From Elusimicrobiota bacterium (GTDB lineage: Bacteria; Elusimicrobiota; Elusimicrobia; FEN-1173), in NCBI GenBank assembly GCA_016722575.1, contig JADKIY010000006.1, forward strand, positions 248,001 through 312,000: 64,000 nucleotides of DNA. Reading direction: 5' to 3'. Of this stretch, positions 27,637 through 36,139 are shown piece after piece. Made by a program: the position numbers and the translations under genes. The notes under the pieces were generated by a model that worked only from the letters and a program-made list of their open reading frames with translations, made no database searches and had not been told where the DNA came from. How positions within the stretch are numbered: the stretch's first letter is position 1; each line of letters begins with the position of its first letter.

Positions 27637-27981
27637 TTACTTCTTGGTCGAAGCGGGCGCCGGGGCGGCCGGGGCCGGGGCGGCTTCGGCCGCCGTGGGC
27701 GCCGCGACGGGCGGCAACACCAAATTCTGGGTCACGCTGCGGGTGCCGCGGCGGGCCGCGTAAAACGTCAGAAGGAGCGAGGTGGTGAAAAAGGCCACCG
27801 CGAAACCCGTCGTCACCTTGCGGATGAAGGAGGAACCCGACGGGGCGGAAAAGAGCGCGTCGCCGCCGCCCCCGCCCATGAGGCCGGCGAAACCCGCCCC
27901 CTTGCCGGACTGGAGCAAGACCACCAAAATCACCAACACGCAGACGACGACGTGGATCGAAAGGACGATGCTGTAAATCAT
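27637..27981 (-). CDS. secG: Preprotein translocase subunit SecG
   Basis: A 114-residue protein with two membrane helices (VLSIHVVVCVLVILVVLLQ and GFAVAFFTTSLLLTFYAA) separated by the SecG loop QSGKGAGFAGLMGGGGGDALF. SecG is the small stimulatory subunit of the SecYEG channel. The tail of about 35 residues is rich in alanine and proline. An AGGAG ribosome site lies 6 bases before ATG 27981. It follows pgk by 14 bases, the common pgk-tpi-secG type of arrangement without tpi. Confidence 0.92.
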   Translation of the reverse strand: MIYSIVLSIHVVVCVLVILVVLLQSGKGAGFAGLMGGGGGDALFSAPSGSSFIRKVTTGFAVAFFTTSLLLTFYAARRGTRSVTQNLVLPPVAAPTAAEAAPAPAAPAPASTKK

Positions 27982-27995
27982 GGGGTCTCCTGGGC

Positions 27996-29186
27996 CTACC
28001 GGGACAAGGCGGTCACGCCCGGAAGTTCCTTGCCTTCAAGGAATTCGAGGGAGGCGCCGCCGCCCGTGGAAATGTGCGAAATTTTGTCCGCCAACCCGGT
28101 GGACTGGACGGCCGCCACGCTGTCGCCGCCGCCCACCACCACGATGCAGCCTTTGGTGGCCGCGTCGGCCGCCAGGGCCGCGACTTTGCGCGTGCCCGCC
28201 GCGTAACGGTCCACTTCGAAAATGCCCATGGGGCCGTTCCAGAAAATCGTCTTGGCCGAGGCGATGGGGCCGGCCACGGCCAGCAGGGTTTTGGGGCCGA
28301 CGTCCACGCCCAATTCGTCGTCGGCGATGGCCGCGCCCGCCGTGTCGTGGGCCGAGGCCGGGTTGTCGATGCTTTTGACCGCCACGTGGTCCAGGGGCAA
28401 CAACACGTTCGCGCCCCGGGCGGCGGCTTTTTTCAACAGGTCTTTGGCCAGGTCCACTTTGTCGGGCTCGACCAGGGATTTGCCCGTGGCCACGCCCTGG
28501 GCCCTTAAAAAAGTGTAGGCCATGGCCCCGCCGATCACCAGCGAGTCCACTTTCTCGATCAATTTGTCCAACACGTCGATTTTGTCCGACACCTTGGCGC
28601 CGCCGACGATGGCCACGAAGGGCTTCGCGGGGTTTTCCTTGATGCGGCCCAAATATTCCAATTCTTTCAAAAGCAGAAGGCCCGCCGCGCTGGGCAGGAG
28701 CGCCGGAACGCCCGCCGTGCTGGCGTGGGCCCGGTGGACGGCCCCGAAGGCGTCCTGGACGAACAGCTCGCCCAGGCCCGCCAGCTTCTGGGCGAAGGCG
28801 GGATCGTTCTTCTCTTCTTCGGGGTGAAAGCGAAGGTTCTCCAGCAACAACACGTCGCCGTTTTTGAGCGTGCGGGCCGCTTCCTCGGCCTGGGCCCCGA
28901 TACAGTCGGCCACGAAGGCCACGGGCTTCTTGATCAATTGGCTGAGGTGCTGGGCCACGGGGGCCAGGCTGTATTTCGGGTTCGGCGCGCCCTTGGGGCG
29001 GCCCAGGTGGGAAATGAGGATCACCCGGGCGCCGTTTTGGATCAAATAGTTTAAAGTGGGCAGGGAGGCCCGCACGCGGGTGTCGTCCGTCACGGCGTTC
29101 TTGTCCATGGGGACGTTGTAATCCACGCGCACCAAAACACGTTTGCCGCTGACGGCCAGATCTTTGATCGATTTTATGCGATTCAC
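27996..29186 (-). CDS. pgk: Phosphoglycerate kinase
   Basis: A 396-residue glycolytic kinase that interconverts 1,3-bisphosphoglycerate plus ADP and 3-phosphoglycerate plus ATP. Motifs: VLVRVDYNVPMDKNAVTDDT, LISHLGRPKGAPNPKYSL, LLLENLRFHPEEEKND, FVAIVGGAKVSDKI, FWNGPMGIFE and the nucleotide loop VVGGGDSVAAV. The start was set at GTG 29186, which has AGGAG 7 bases upstream; the frame is open 12 codons further to 29222 but without a site. It is likely the first gene of the pgk-secG unit, divergent from the TMTC-like gene. Confidence 0.97.
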   Translation of the reverse strand: MNRIKSIKDLAVSGKRVLVRVDYNVPMDKNAVTDDTRVRASLPTLNYLIQNGARVILISHLGRPKGAPNPKYSLAPVAQHLSQLIKKPVAFVADCIGAQAEEAARTLKNGDVLLLENLRFHPEEEKNDPAFAQKLAGLGELFVQDAFGAVHRAHASTAGVPALLPSAAGLLLLKELEYLGRIKENPAKPFVAIVGGAKVSDKIDVLDKLIEKVDSLVIGGAMAYTFLRAQGVATGKSLVEPDKVDLAKDLLKKAAARGANVLLPLDHVAVKSIDNPASAHDTAGAAIADDELGVDVGPKTLLAVAGPIASAKTIFWNGPMGIFEVDRYAAGTRKVAALAADAATKGCIVVVGGGDSVAAVQSTGLADKISHISTGGGASLEFLEGKELPGVTALSR

Positions 29187-29236
29187 GACAGAACTCCTGG
29201 AAAGGGATTCCGGAAAGTTCATATGATAGCGGATTC

Positions 29237-31240
29237 ATGAAAAACTGTAAAGAATTTCCTCTTTTGGACCGTCTGAAGTCCCACCGGGGGGCCCTGACGG
29301 TGCTTTTTTTATTCACCGTCGCGGCCTTCGCCGGGGGGCTTCGGGGGGGATTTCTAAATTTTGACGACAACACGCTTCTCGTCGAAAACCCCAATGGGCG
29401 GGGTTTCGGCGGGGCGTCGATCCTTTGGATGTTCACCACCTTTCACATGGGGCATTACATGCCCCTGACGTGGCTGTCCTACGCCCTGGACCACGCGCTG
29501 TGGGGAATGAACCCCGTCGGCTACCACGCCGTCAATTTGTTTTTCCACTTTTTAAACGTCGCCCTTTTTTATCTTCTGGCCCGTCGCGTTTTTGACCGCG
29601 TTCCCGGCGTACCCCGGCCCGCCCCGGGCGGTTGGGACGGGCCCGCCCTGTCGGCGGCTCTTCTCTATGCCGTTCATCCGCTCCGGGTGGAGTCCGTGGT
29701 CTGGATCACCGAGCGCCGGGACGTACTTTCGGGGTTTTTCCTTTTGCTGACCCTTTTGGCCTACTGGGAGGCGGCTCCCCGGGGGGAAAAACTCGGGCGG
29801 CGGGTCGTGCCTCTCTTCGCCTTGTCCCTTTTGTGCAAAGCCTGGGGAATTACCCTGCCCGTGGTCCTGATCCTTATTGATCGTTTCCTATTAAACCGTT
29901 GGTCCTGGGCCTGGGAGAAGAAAAAAGGACCCCTCTGGGGCCTGGCGGCCGCCGGGGCCGTTCTCGCGGCCGCGGCCCAATCCTCCTCCAACGCCGTGGG
30001 TTCGGCGTTTTCCGCGGGCGGGATCCTCCGCTCCGTTTGGCAGGCCGCCCAGGGCCTCTGGTATTACCCCCTGGCCCACCTTTGGCCCCTGAACCTGAGC
30101 CCCGTAAACGATTTCCCCGTGGGGGGCGCCTGGGGGAGGGGGGCGGCGGCGCTGGGGGGCGCGATCGTTCTCTCGGTTTTCCTGTGGCGGTCCCGCCGAC
30201 GGCGTCCGTTTTTGGCGGCGGGGCTGGCGGCCTACGCCGTGCTGGTCGCGCCGGTTTTGGGCTTTTTCCAAAGCGGGTTTCAATTCGTGGCCGATCGGTA
30301 CACGTACGTGTCCGCCTGGCCCCTGGTGCTGTTGGCGGCGGGCGGCGCCTGGCGGTGGGCGGCCCGGGAAAGCCGACGGCGGGAAATCCTGTGGGCCCTC
30401 CTGGGAATTGCGGCGCTTCTTTTGACGGCCCTTTCCAGCCGCTACGCCCGGGCCTGGACCGACGGCGAATCTCTTTGGACCTGGGCGGTCGCGGCCCGGC
30501 CCGAATCCTACACCGCCCAGGCCGGCCTGGGGTCCTATTGGATTCAGCGGGGTCAACCGGAAAAAGCCCTGCCCTGCTTCGAGCGGAGCGTGGAGCTGAA
30601 CCCGCGGTTCGCCGAGGGGTACTTAAAGGAAGGCGAAGCTTTGGAATTGTTGGGGCGGAAGTCCGAAACGCCGCCGCTCTACGAAAGGGCCCGGGCCCTC
30701 AACCCCGGTTGGTCGGAGCCCTATTTGAAATTGGGCGACGCCTACCGGGAATCCGGGGACCTGTACCGGGCGGAGTCCCTGTTCCGCGCCGCCGCGAATT
30801 TACGGAAGGGGAACGCCGAAATCCTCTGCCGTCTGGGCGTGACGCTGATGGCTCAGGGAAAATGGGCCGAAGCCCGGGGGCCCCTCCTACAGGCGGTGCG
30901 GGCCAACCCCGGCGATCCCCACGCCTTCAACGACCTGGGCATCGTCCATTCCAACCTGGGGGACCCGGTCTCGGCGGAAAAATCGTTCCTTCGGGCCATC
31001 GAGCGGTCGCCGGATTTCGCGGAGGCCCGGGTGAACTACGGATTTTTACTGTTGCGGACGGGACGGACGGAGGACGCCGAGGGGCAATTCCGAAAGGCGT
31101 TGGAAGAGAAAAAAGATTTTCCCGAAGCCCTGGCGGGCCTGGGGTACTGCGAGATGGCCAAGGGCCACGGGCCCGAATCGAAAGCCCTGTTGGAGAAAAG
31201 CCGCCGGCTTAAACCCGCCCTGCCCCAACGGGGGAAGTGA
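29237..31240 (+). CDS. TMTC-like membrane protein with C-terminal TPR repeats
   Basis: A 667-residue protein. Residues 1-400 hold about ten hydrophobic helices with FLNFDDNTLLVENP at residues 36-49 in the first periplasmic loop, the acidic motif of GT-C fold glycosyltransferases, and HYMPLTWLSYALDHALWG. Residues about 425-660 are six or so tetratricopeptide repeats (for example GLGSYWIQRGQPEKALPCF and LGDAYRESGDLYRAESLF). The plan matches the TMTC/O-mannosyltransferase-like proteins common in bacteria of this type. It probably moves a lipid-linked sugar onto an extracytoplasmic acceptor; the substrate is not known. Confidence 0.7.
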   Translation: MKNCKEFPLLDRLKSHRGALTVLFLFTVAAFAGGLRGGFLNFDDNTLLVENPNGRGFGGASILWMFTTFHMGHYMPLTWLSYALDHALWGMNPVGYHAVNLFFHFLNVALFYLLARRVFDRVPGVPRPAPGGWDGPALSAALLYAVHPLRVESVVWITERRDVLSGFFLLLTLLAYWEAAPRGEKLGRRVVPLFALSLLCKAWGITLPVVLILIDRFLLNRWSWAWEKKKGPLWGLAAAGAVLAAAAQSSSNAVGSAFSAGGILRSVWQAAQGLWYYPLAHLWPLNLSPVNDFPVGGAWGRGAAALGGAIVLSVFLWRSRRRRPFLAAGLAAYAVLVAPVLGFFQSGFQFVADRYTYVSAWPLVLLAAGGAWRWAARESRRREILWALLGIAALLLTALSSRYARAWTDGESLWTWAVAARPESYTAQAGLGSYWIQRGQPEKALPCFERSVELNPRFAEGYLKEGEALELLGRKSETPPLYERARALNPGWSEPYLKLGDAYRESGDLYRAESLFRAAANLRKGNAEILCRLGVTLMAQGKWAEARGPLLQAVRANPGDPHAFNDLGIVHSNLGDPVSAEKSFLRAIERSPDFAEARVNYGFLLLRTGRTEDAEGQFRKALEEKKDFPEALAGLGYCEMAKGHGPESKALLEKSRRLKPALPQRGK

Positions 31241-31252
31241 GGCGGGCCGAAA

Positions 31253-31462
31253 TCATTTTTTCATGGCGGCCCCGCACTTGGGGCACTTGAGGGCGCTGGG
31301 GCGGAACCCCGGTTTGGGGGGAACGTCCGCGCCGCAGGACGGACAATGAAGGACGTTGCTGCCCGATTTCACGGGACCCTTGGCTTCCACGTTCCAGCCC
31401 CCGCTCGCGGCGGCGGACCCTTTATCGGCTTTGATCGGATTTTGAGCGTTGCGTGCCGGCAT
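31253..31462 (-). CDS. Small zinc-ribbon protein
   Basis: A 69-residue protein with a disordered basic N-terminus and a C-terminal rubredoxin-like zinc ribbon: CPSC at residues 40-43 and CPKC at residues 60-63, 16 residues apart. A GGAGG ribosome site lies 6 bases before ATG 31462, which argues that it is real. The gene is convergent with the TMTC-like gene, 12 bases away. Function unknown; similar orphan ribbons bind zinc and may regulate or chaperone. Confidence 0.65.
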   Translation of the reverse strand: MPARNAQNPIKADKGSAAASGGWNVEAKGPVKSGSNVLHCPSCGADVPPKPGFRPSALKCPKCGAAMKK

Positions 31463-31644
31463 AATTCCTCCATCGAAAAGTGGATCGTTGATCCCCGGGG
31501 AAAACCCCTCTGCCCGTCCGCCGCGTCGATCCAGCCAAAGTTCAGCGGCGCCCCTGATCCCATAGAATAGACGAACCCTCCGGAGAATTCAAGGGTTATT
31601 CGTTCCGTGGTCGATTTTTGGTGAAAAGTCGCGCCTTTCTATAC

Positions 31645-31672
31645 TTGACAAAATTGTAAGGTATCGTATAAT
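31645..31672 (+). promoter_or_regulatory. Consensus sigma-70 promoter of the SUF operon
   Basis: A perfect TTGACA (31645-31650), 16-base spacer and perfect TATAAT (31667-31672). Transcription should start near 31679, leaving a leader of about 185 bases before the Rrf2 gene. The -35 box lies inside a quasi-palindrome (31641-31664, ATAC...GTAT, 9 of 12 pairs). The region 31463-31640 upstream holds nothing else I can identify. Confidence 0.85.
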
Positions 31673-31673
31673 A

Positions 31674-31695
31674 AATATGACAAGACAGTCATATT
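31674..31695. promoter_or_regulatory. Probable operator at the SUF transcription start
   Basis: AATATGAC and GTCATATT form a perfect 8-bp inverted repeat with a 6-base spacer, covering the expected transcription start just after the TATAAT box. This is a natural place for a repressor; the Rrf2 protein encoded downstream is the obvious candidate. Confidence 0.6.
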
Positions 31696-31865
31696 ATGAC
31701 CGAGGGTCGGCGCCCACCCGGCCGTCTTCTCGGCCCATGGGCCGGCCCACTTCCGCTCGACCCATTTCAACGATTTTACGAGGCCCTGGACGAGGCCGTT
31801 TCGAGACGGACGAAGAACTTTCCGTTCGATCGAGATTCAGACGCGGGAATAACTTAGGGGGATTT

Positions 31866-32354
31866 ATGCGAGTCACGGCCATGCAGGAATACGGACTGCG
31901 CTGTATGTTGCAGTTGGCGACCCACAATTCGGACGTGCCCCTGGCCGTCCGGGAGATCGCCAAACGGGAGCGCCTCACCCCCGTTTACGTCGAGAAAATA
32001 TTGGTGAACCTCCGCCGCGCCGGGCTGGTCAAAAGCGTGCGCGGCGTCAACGGCGGCTACGCCCTCACCAAGCCCTCCCGGGAGATCAGCGTGGGCATCG
32101 TGCTCTCCTCCCTGGGCCAGGTGGATTTGAGCCACAACCTCTGCTCCCGCTTCACCGGCGATTCCGCCGCCTGCGTGCACCAGGGGGACTGCAGCATCCG
32201 CCCCATCTGGGGCCTGCTCACCCGCTACATCTACGGATTTCTGGAAAAGATCAACCTCGAACAGTTGTTGCAGGACGAAGCCCACGTCATCCAAGACGTG
32301 GACAAGCTGGGCGCCAAGCCGCAGTCCCTGTCGGCGGCGTTGAGGACCCGCTAG
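31866..32354 (+). CDS. Rrf2-family iron-sulfur cluster regulator (IscR/SufR-like)
   Basis: A 162-residue Rrf2 protein: winged helix at residues 1-70 (MQEYGLRCMLQLA, PLAVREIAKRERLTPVYVEKIL, GVNGGYALTKPS) and a cysteine cluster CSRFTGDSAACVHQGDC near residues 97-113 that fits a [2Fe-2S] site. Such proteins sense cluster or iron status and repress Suf genes. ATG 31866 was chosen for its TAGGGGG ribosome site; a frame open to 31677 begins at the promoter itself and cannot be translated. It heads the SUF operon, 9 bases before sufC, and probably controls the operators at 31641-31695. Confidence 0.88.
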   Translation: MRVTAMQEYGLRCMLQLATHNSDVPLAVREIAKRERLTPVYVEKILVNLRRAGLVKSVRGVNGGYALTKPSREISVGIVLSSLGQVDLSHNLCSRFTGDSAACVHQGDCSIRPIWGLLTRYIYGFLEKINLEQLLQDEAHVIQDVDKLGAKPQSLSAALRTR

Positions 32355-32363
32355 GAGTTTACG

Positions 32364-33131
32364 ATGGCCACCCCGTTATTCGAAATCAAAGACCTCCACG
32401 TTTCCGTCGAAGGGAAACAAATCCTGAACGGCCTCTCCCTGACCGTTCGCGCGGGGGAAACCCACGCCATCATGGGGCCCAACGGCTCCGGCAAAAGCAC
32501 CCTTTCTTACGCCGTCATGGGGCACCCCAAATACAAAATCGAATCGGGCCAGGTCCTCTACAACGGCGAGGACATCGCGGCCTGGCCGGTCAACGTGCGC
32601 GCGGTGAAGGGCCTCTTTCTGGCCTTCCAGTACCCCGTGGCCGTCCCGGGGGTCAGCGTCGTCAACTTTTTGCGGAACATCCTCAAGAACCGGCGGGGAC
32701 AGGACATCGATTTGAAGACCTTCCGGAAAGAACTCAAGGAAAACATGAAGGTCCTGCAGATGGACACGGCTTTCGCCAACCGCTATTTGAACGACGGGTT
32801 CTCCGGCGGCGAAAAGAAGCGGCTGGAAATTCTCCAGATGGCGCTCCTGAAACCCTCCATGGCCTTTTTGGACGAGACGGATTCGGGCCTGGACATCGAC
32901 GCCTTGAAGGTCGTCTCCGACGGCATCAACCGCTTGGCCAGCCCCGATCGCGGGATCGTCCTCATCACCCACTACCAACGGCTTTTGGATTACGTGAAAC
33001 CCGGCTTCGTGCACGTCCTGGCCGGCGGGCGCATCGTCCGCTCCGGCGGGCCGGAGTTGGCCCTGGAACTGGAAAAGAAGGGGTACGAGTGGATCGCCCC
33101 GACGGCGGAAGCCGCCGCGGTGCGCGTCTAA
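32364..33131 (+). CDS. sufC: Fe-S cluster assembly ATPase SufC
   Basis: A 255-residue ABC ATPase of the SUF scaffold complex. Walker A GPNGSGKST near residues 38-46, signature FSGGEKKR, Walker B MAFLDETDSGLD (the SufC-specific form) and the H-loop ITHYQR. SufC hydrolyses ATP to drive SufBC2D cluster assembly in the cytoplasm. It lies between the Rrf2 gene and sufB, with 9-base gaps on both sides. Confidence 0.97.
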   Translation: MATPLFEIKDLHVSVEGKQILNGLSLTVRAGETHAIMGPNGSGKSTLSYAVMGHPKYKIESGQVLYNGEDIAAWPVNVRAVKGLFLAFQYPVAVPGVSVVNFLRNILKNRRGQDIDLKTFRKELKENMKVLQMDTAFANRYLNDGFSGGEKKRLEILQMALLKPSMAFLDETDSGLDIDALKVVSDGINRLASPDRGIVLITHYQRLLDYVKPGFVHVLAGGRIVRSGGPELALELEKKGYEWIAPTAEAAAVRV

Positions 33132-33140
33132 GGGGGGACC

Positions 33141-34556
33141 ATGTCCTCAAAAACCGATCTCAAAGGGCTGGGCAAGGATTACGAGTACGGCTTTCACGAC
33201 TCGACGGCGGGCTACACCTTCCAGTCGGGCCGGGGGCTGACCCGGGACATCGTCGAACGCATTTCCGACATGAAGAAGGAGCCCGCCTGGATGCGGGAAT
33301 TCCGCCTGTCCTCCCTGGACATCTTCAACAAGAAACCCATGCCCACCTGGGGCAACACCAAAGCCCTGGGCGAAATCCAGTTCGACAACATCCACTACTA
33401 CATGAAGCCCACGGACAAACAGGGCAAAACCTGGGAAGAAGTGCCCGAGGGCATCAAGAACACCTTCGACCGCCTGGGCATCCCCGAAGCCGAGCGGAAA
33501 TTCTTGGCCGGCGTCACCGCCCAGTACGAGTCGGAAGTGGTCTACCACTCCATCCGGAAGGACTTGGAAAAGTTGGGCGTGCTGTTCCTCAGCATGGACG
33601 ACGGGTTGAAGCTCCATCCGGAGATCGTTAAAAAATATTTCGGCACCATCATCCCGCCCGCCGACAACAAATTCGCGGCCTTGAACTCCGCCGTCTGGTC
33701 CGGCGGGTCCTTCATCTACGTCCCCAAGGGCGTGAACGTGCCCATCCCGCTCCAAGCCTACTTCCGCATCAACTCGGAGAACATGGGCCAGTTCGAGCGC
33801 ACGCTCATCATCGCCGACGAGGGCTCCTTCGTGCACTACATCGAAGGCTGCACCGCGCCGACCTATTCCTCGGACTCGCTCCATTCGGCCGTGGTGGAGC
33901 TGATCGCGCTCCCCAACGCCAAGATCCGCTACACCACCATTCAGAACTGGTCCAAGAACGTCTACAACCTGGTGACCAAGCGGGCCGTGGCCCACGCCCA
34001 CGCCACCGTGGAGTGGATCGACGGCAATTTGGGCTCCAAGCTGACCATGAAATACCCCGCCGTGTACCTGGTGGGCGAGGGCGCCCGGGGGGAAATCCTC
34101 TCCGTGGCCTTCTCCGGCAAGGACCAGCACCAGGACGCCGGCGCCAAGATCGTCCACGCCGCGCCCCACACGACCTCGGTGGTCACCTCCAAGTCCATTT
34201 CCAAGGACGGCGGCCGCTCCAGCTACCGCGGCCTGATCAAAGTCCACAAGGGCGCGGTCGGGTGCAAGTCCAACGTCCGCTGCGACGCCTTGATCATGGA
34301 CGCGGCCTCCCGGTCCGACACCTACCCCACCATGGAGATCGACGAGGAAGACACCTCCATCGGGCACGAGGCCTCGGTGTCCAAAATCGGCGAGGAACAG
34401 CTTTTCTATCTTCAGTCCCGCGGTCTCTCCGAGGCCGAGGCGACGCTCATGATCGTGAACGGTTTCTTCGAGCCCTTCGTCAAGGAACTCCCCATGGAGT
34501 ACGCCGTCGAGCTCAACCGGCTGATCGAACTCGAAATGGAAGGTTCGGTGGGTTAG
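33141..34556 (+). CDS. sufB: Fe-S cluster assembly scaffold SufB
   Basis: A 471-residue SufB. The beta-helix core shows EGCTAPTYSSDSLHSAVVEL, YTTIQNWSKNVYNLVTKR, LVGEGARGEILSVAFSGKDQ and GKDQHQDAGAKI, followed by CDALIMDAASRSDTYP and HEASVSKIGEEQLFYLQSRG, all typical. SufB with SufC and SufD builds nascent clusters from sulfide delivered by SufS. A GGGG ribosome site precedes ATG 33141. Length is normal for the family. Confidence 0.97.
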   Translation: MSSKTDLKGLGKDYEYGFHDSTAGYTFQSGRGLTRDIVERISDMKKEPAWMREFRLSSLDIFNKKPMPTWGNTKALGEIQFDNIHYYMKPTDKQGKTWEEVPEGIKNTFDRLGIPEAERKFLAGVTAQYESEVVYHSIRKDLEKLGVLFLSMDDGLKLHPEIVKKYFGTIIPPADNKFAALNSAVWSGGSFIYVPKGVNVPIPLQAYFRINSENMGQFERTLIIADEGSFVHYIEGCTAPTYSSDSLHSAVVELIALPNAKIRYTTIQNWSKNVYNLVTKRAVAHAHATVEWIDGNLGSKLTMKYPAVYLVGEGARGEILSVAFSGKDQHQDAGAKIVHAAPHTTSVVTSKSISKDGGRSSYRGLIKVHKGAVGCKSNVRCDALIMDAASRSDTYPTMEIDEEDTSIGHEASVSKIGEEQLFYLQSRGLSEAEATLMIVNGFFEPFVKELPMEYAVELNRLIELEMEGSVG

Positions 34557-34557
34557 G

Positions 34558-35832
34558 GTGAACGCCGCCCTGGAACCGACATCGGCCGGCCTGACCGCCC
34601 TGCGCGAGAGCGCGGCGACGCTCTTCGCCGCCCTCCCCTGGCCCAAAACCGAGGACGAAGCCTGGCGCCGCACCGACCTGGGCTTTTTGGACCCGGACCG
34701 TTTCGACCCCGCCGCGCCGGAAGGACTGTCCGATTTCGACCACGCCGACGTTTTGGATTTCGACCGCCCCGAGGAACGCCTGGGGGAAATGATCTGTTCC
34801 GGCAACGGGATGTTCCGCCGCTGGTCCAAGGAGCTGGAGGCCCAGGGCGTTCATTTCTGCGACCTGGCCACCGCCATGACCCATTATCCCGACAAGGTTT
34901 TCCCCTACCTGGGCCGGGTGGTCCCGCCGGAGTCCGGCAAGTTCGCCGCCTGGAACGCCGCCCAATTCACCTCCGGGATTTTCCTCTACGTGCCCCGGGG
35001 CGTCGTCCTGTCCCAGCCGATTTTGGGGGCCTTCGGGTTCGGGTCCTCCACGGGCCGGGCCTTTTTCCCGCGCACGCTGGTCGTGCTGGAAGAGGGCGCC
35101 CAGGCCACCTACATCGAAGACCACACCGCCCGCGCCGCCGAGGGGGAAAACCTTTCCAACGGCGTGATGGAGTTCGTCGTGGGCGCCGGGGCCAAACTGA
35201 ATTACGTCCATTTGCAACGCTGGCCCAAGAACTGGTGGCACTTCTCCAAACAAAACGCCTGGGTCCGGCGGGACGGCGAGATGAATTCCATGGTCATCGC
35301 CACGGGCGCCGGCACCAGCCGGGCGGATTTCGGCTCGGATTTGTTGGAGACCGGCGCCTCGGGCCGCCTCTACGGCCTGGTCTTCGGCGACGAGGAACAG
35401 CGCTTCACCCACCACACCCACCAGGACCACCGGGCTCCCCACACGACGAGCGACCTGCTCTTTAAAGCGGCCCTCCGGGACAACGCCCGCTCCATCTACA
35501 CGGGGATGATCAAGATCGCCAAGGAAGCCCAGAAGTCCAACGCCTACCAGGCCTCCAAAAACGTTTTGCTCTCCAAGGGCTCCCGGGCCAACGCCATCCC
35601 CATGCTGGAAATCCTGGCCGACGATGTGAAGTGCGGCCACGGCGCGGCCGTGGGCAGTTTGGACGACGATCAGCGGTTTTACCTGATGAGCCGGGGCCTG
35701 GCCCGGGAAGAAGCCGAGCGGGCCATCGTGGAGGGATTTTTCGAAGACGTGCTCCAGCGCATCCCCGTCCCCGGCATGTCGGACCGCCTGCGGGCCGTGT
35801 TGGACGCGAAGCTCGAGGCCCCCCGTGGGTAA
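34558..35832 (+). CDS. sufD: Fe-S cluster assembly protein SufD
   Basis: A 424-residue SufB paralogue starting at GTG one base after the sufB stop. It has the SufD-type N-terminus (LPWPKTEDEAWRRTDLGFLD), then YVPRGVVLSQPI, the His-containing HHTHQDHRAPHTTSD core and GHGAAVGSLDDDQRFYLMSRG. It completes the SufBC2D scaffold. It overlaps the Rieske gene by 8 bases. Confidence 0.95.
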   Translation: MNAALEPTSAGLTALRESAATLFAALPWPKTEDEAWRRTDLGFLDPDRFDPAAPEGLSDFDHADVLDFDRPEERLGEMICSGNGMFRRWSKELEAQGVHFCDLATAMTHYPDKVFPYLGRVVPPESGKFAAWNAAQFTSGIFLYVPRGVVLSQPILGAFGFGSSTGRAFFPRTLVVLEEGAQATYIEDHTARAAEGENLSNGVMEFVVGAGAKLNYVHLQRWPKNWWHFSKQNAWVRRDGEMNSMVIATGAGTSRADFGSDLLETGASGRLYGLVFGDEEQRFTHHTHQDHRAPHTTSDLLFKAALRDNARSIYTGMIKIAKEAQKSNAYQASKNVLLSKGSRANAIPMLEILADDVKCGHGAAVGSLDDDQRFYLMSRGLAREEAERAIVEGFFEDVLQRIPVPGMSDRLRAVLDAKLEAPRG

Positions 35833-36139
35833 TTACCACACCGTCACCACGGTGGATCAAGTCGCCCCGGGCACCCTGCGGGTGTTCCGGGTGCGGGGCA
35901 AGCGCATCGCCATCAGCCAGGTGGAGGGCTCCTTTTACGCCATCGACGACGTCTGCACCCACGACGACGGCCCCCTGGGCGAAGGCACTTTGAAGGGCGA
36001 CGAGGTGGAGTGCCCCCGCCACGGCGCGCGTTTCAGCGTGCGCACCGGCGCGGCGCTGTCCATGCCGGCGGTGGCGCCCGTCCACGTCTACCGCGTGCGG
36101 GTGGACGGCAAAAACATTCAAGTGGAGTGGCCCCAGTGA
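35825..36139 (+). CDS. Rieske-type ferredoxin
   Basis: A 104-residue protein with a single Rieske domain: cluster ligands in CTHDDGPLGEG (Cys-X-His, about residues 45-47) and CPRHGARF (Cys-X2-His, about residues 62-65). It resembles the small ferredoxin subunits of non-heme iron oxygenases, but here lies between sufD and sufS with overlaps on both sides (8 bases and ATG/GTGA type). It may donate electrons for cluster assembly or reduce persulfide; this is inference. The start is GTG 35825. Confidence 0.9.
   Translation: MGNYHTVTTVDQVAPGTLRVFRVRGKRIAISQVEGSFYAIDDVCTHDDGPLGEGTLKGDEVECPRHGARFSVRTGAALSMPAVAPVHVYRVRVDGKNIQVEWPQ

Noticed and set aside
31677..31865. Longer Rrf2 start at ATG 31677
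   Set aside because: It lies 4 bases after the TATAAT box, before the expected transcript start, and the added residues are not Rrf2-like.
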